NCBI GenBank assembly: GCA_938029995.1
Contig: CALHGI010000202.1
Coordinates: forward strand, 1-7,491
From: an uncultured cyanobacterium
GTDB taxonomy: Bacteria; Cyanobacteriota; Cyanobacteriia; Phormidesmidales; Phormidesmidaceae
Direction of reading: 5' to 3'
DNA: 7,491 nucleotides
Part shown: piece after piece, positions 7,092 through 7,491 of the stretch
Layout: the number at the start of each line of letters is the position of its first letter
Numbering within the stretch: the first letter of the stretch is position 1
Made by a program: the position numbers and the translations under genes
Notes under the pieces: model-generated
Seen by the model: the letters and a program-made list of their open reading frames with translations, nothing else
Told to the model about the DNA's origin: nothing
Database searches by the model: none

Positions 7092-7206
7092 CATCCACAA
7101 CAGAAAGTTCAGTGGCATCGCCTACACATTTTTCACTTAGTTTTTCCTGAGCTATTTGTCAATTCCATGTATTCAGAAAGTAGCAATACTACTCACTTTC
7201 TGACCC
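7092..7206 (+). promoter_or_regulatory. Intergenic gap, likely promoter region of the RGSGR-repeat gene
   Basis: This 115-bp gap is AT-richer than the flanking genes and has two T-runs (near 7129-7134 and 7141-7145). A -35-like TTGTCA lies at 7156-7161 with a weak -10-like TAGCAA 19 nt further on; the match is poor. No convincing terminator stem for the oxidoreductase was found, only short interrupted arms around 7083-7115. Confidence 0.3.
7173..7203. promoter_or_regulatory. Inverted repeat directly before the RGSGR-repeat gene
   Basis: TCAGAAAGT (7173-7181) is the exact reverse complement of ACTTTCTGA (7195-7203). A second inner pair AGTAG/CTACT (7179-7183 with 7189-7193) overlaps it. The element ends 3 nt before the ATG at 7207. 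It could be an operator or an RNA hairpin covering the initiation region. It does not resemble the GAGGGG-containing palindrome I know as a HetR target. Confidence 0.45.
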
Positions 7207-7491
7207 ATGAGAACCTCTCTATCGGTAATGTCAGTTGCTGCTACCATCAGCGTTTTCAACTTCCTAGGTTTAGCTGTTACGTCCCCTCATGTGCAATTGG
7301 CTGATCGGGGCAGTGGCCGGATTCAGACAGAGCAAACCAATGACCGGGGCAGTGGCCGCATCACATCCAAACTGAATGACCGGGGCAGTGGCCGCCTTGC
7401 CTCTGACCTCAATGACCGGGGCAGTGGTCGCCTTGCCTTTGACCCCAATGACCGGGGCAGTGGTCGCATCAACCTCGAGCTAGCCGACCGG
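7207..7491 (+). CDS. Secreted-type protein with tandem DRGSGR (PatS/PatX-like) motifs, 3' end outside window
   Basis: The 95 visible codons begin with a basic residue and a hydrophobic stretch (about residues 5-25), then VQLA before the first repeat at residue 33. This reads as an export signal, though the cleavage site is uncertain. After it come units starting DRGSGR at residues 33, 46, 58, 70 and 82, and DR of a sixth at 94, where the window ends. Spacers are 6-7 variable residues, mostly ending in Asn. RGSGR is the pentapeptide at the C-terminus of the heterocyst inhibitor PatS and inside HetN. PatX proteins, widespread in filamentous cyanobacteria, combine a leader with RG[S/T]GR. Such peptides bind HetR. 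I infer a multi-copy peptide precursor acting in cell-cell signalling. It could instead be a structural repeat protein sharing the motif by descent or chance. No clear ribosome binding site is seen; an in-frame ATG at 7228 is an alternative start. Confidence 0.85.
   Translation, partial: MRTSLSVMSVAATISVFNFLGLAVTSPHVQLADRGSGRIQTEQTNDRGSGRITSKLNDRGSGRLASDLNDRGSGRLAFDPNDRGSGRINLELADR
7303..7491 (+). repeat. Tandem 36-bp coding repeat (first unit 39 bp)
   Basis: The 18-bp core GACCGGGGCAGTGGCCGC and near-identical versions start at 7303, 7342, 7378, 7414, 7450 and 7486 (the last cut off). Spacing is 39 bp once and then exactly 36 bp four times. The first Arg is always CGG, while the last Gly and Arg codons vary slightly. 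The spacers between cores differ much more, except that the third and fourth units differ by only two bases. Confidence 0.95.

Noticed and set aside
7083..7145. Intrinsic terminator after the oxidoreductase
   Set aside because: Only 4-5 bp interrupted stems are present, and the T-runs do not directly follow a stem.
7303..7491. CRISPR array at the right edge, suggested by regularly spaced repeats
   Set aside because: The period is 36 bp including the spacer, it stays in frame within an open reading frame with a leader, and the cores encode a constant peptide.

Overview
The window reads as cyanobacterial chromosome. One gene encodes a CpcS/CpeS-type phycobiliprotein lyase, and another carries the cyanobacterial 'Mo-dependent nitrogenase C-terminus' domain. 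The HIP1 octamer GCGATCGC occurs four times (2252, 2278, 4701, 6366), and the DNA is fairly GC-rich with CCC/GGG-rich codon use. A protein at the right edge carries repeated RGSGR, the signal pentapeptide of PatS, HetN and PatX. From established associations with HetR this suggests a filamentous species. I infer filamentous growth; the window neither proves it nor says whether heterocysts are made.

Layout, left to right. The 3' part of an M1 metallo-aminopeptidase with HEAT-like repeats and a C-terminal coiled coil runs rightward to 2580. It converges on cpcS, which runs leftward (3297 to 2683), with a strong hairpin between the two stops. About 460 bp follow with no convincing gene. The part next to cpcS can fold on the cpcS strand into consecutive helices ending 3 nt before its start codon. 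The rest holds a degenerate direct repeat. Three rightward genes come next: a membrane-anchored DUF218/YdcF-like protein (3762-4355), a TerB plus Mo-nitrogenase-C-terminus protein (4443-5177), and an FAD-dependent oxidoreductase (5277-7091). A three-unit short tandem repeat lies across the stop of the second. The oxidoreductase has a poor TTG start overlapped by a tiny ORF that owns the only good ribosome binding site nearby.

The right end (7207 to the edge) holds the most interesting object, an open reading frame cut by the window. It encodes an apparent secretion signal followed by tandem 12-13-residue units, each beginning DRGSGR. Five copies are complete and a sixth starts at the edge. 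RGSGR is the pentapeptide that binds and inhibits HetR in heterocyst patterning, so this looks like a multi-copy PatS/PatX-type peptide precursor. An inverted repeat sits directly before its start codon.

I see no evidence that these genes form one pathway. Apart from the possible rightward run 3762-7091, they look like separate housekeeping or light-harvesting genes beside a possible cell-cell signalling gene.
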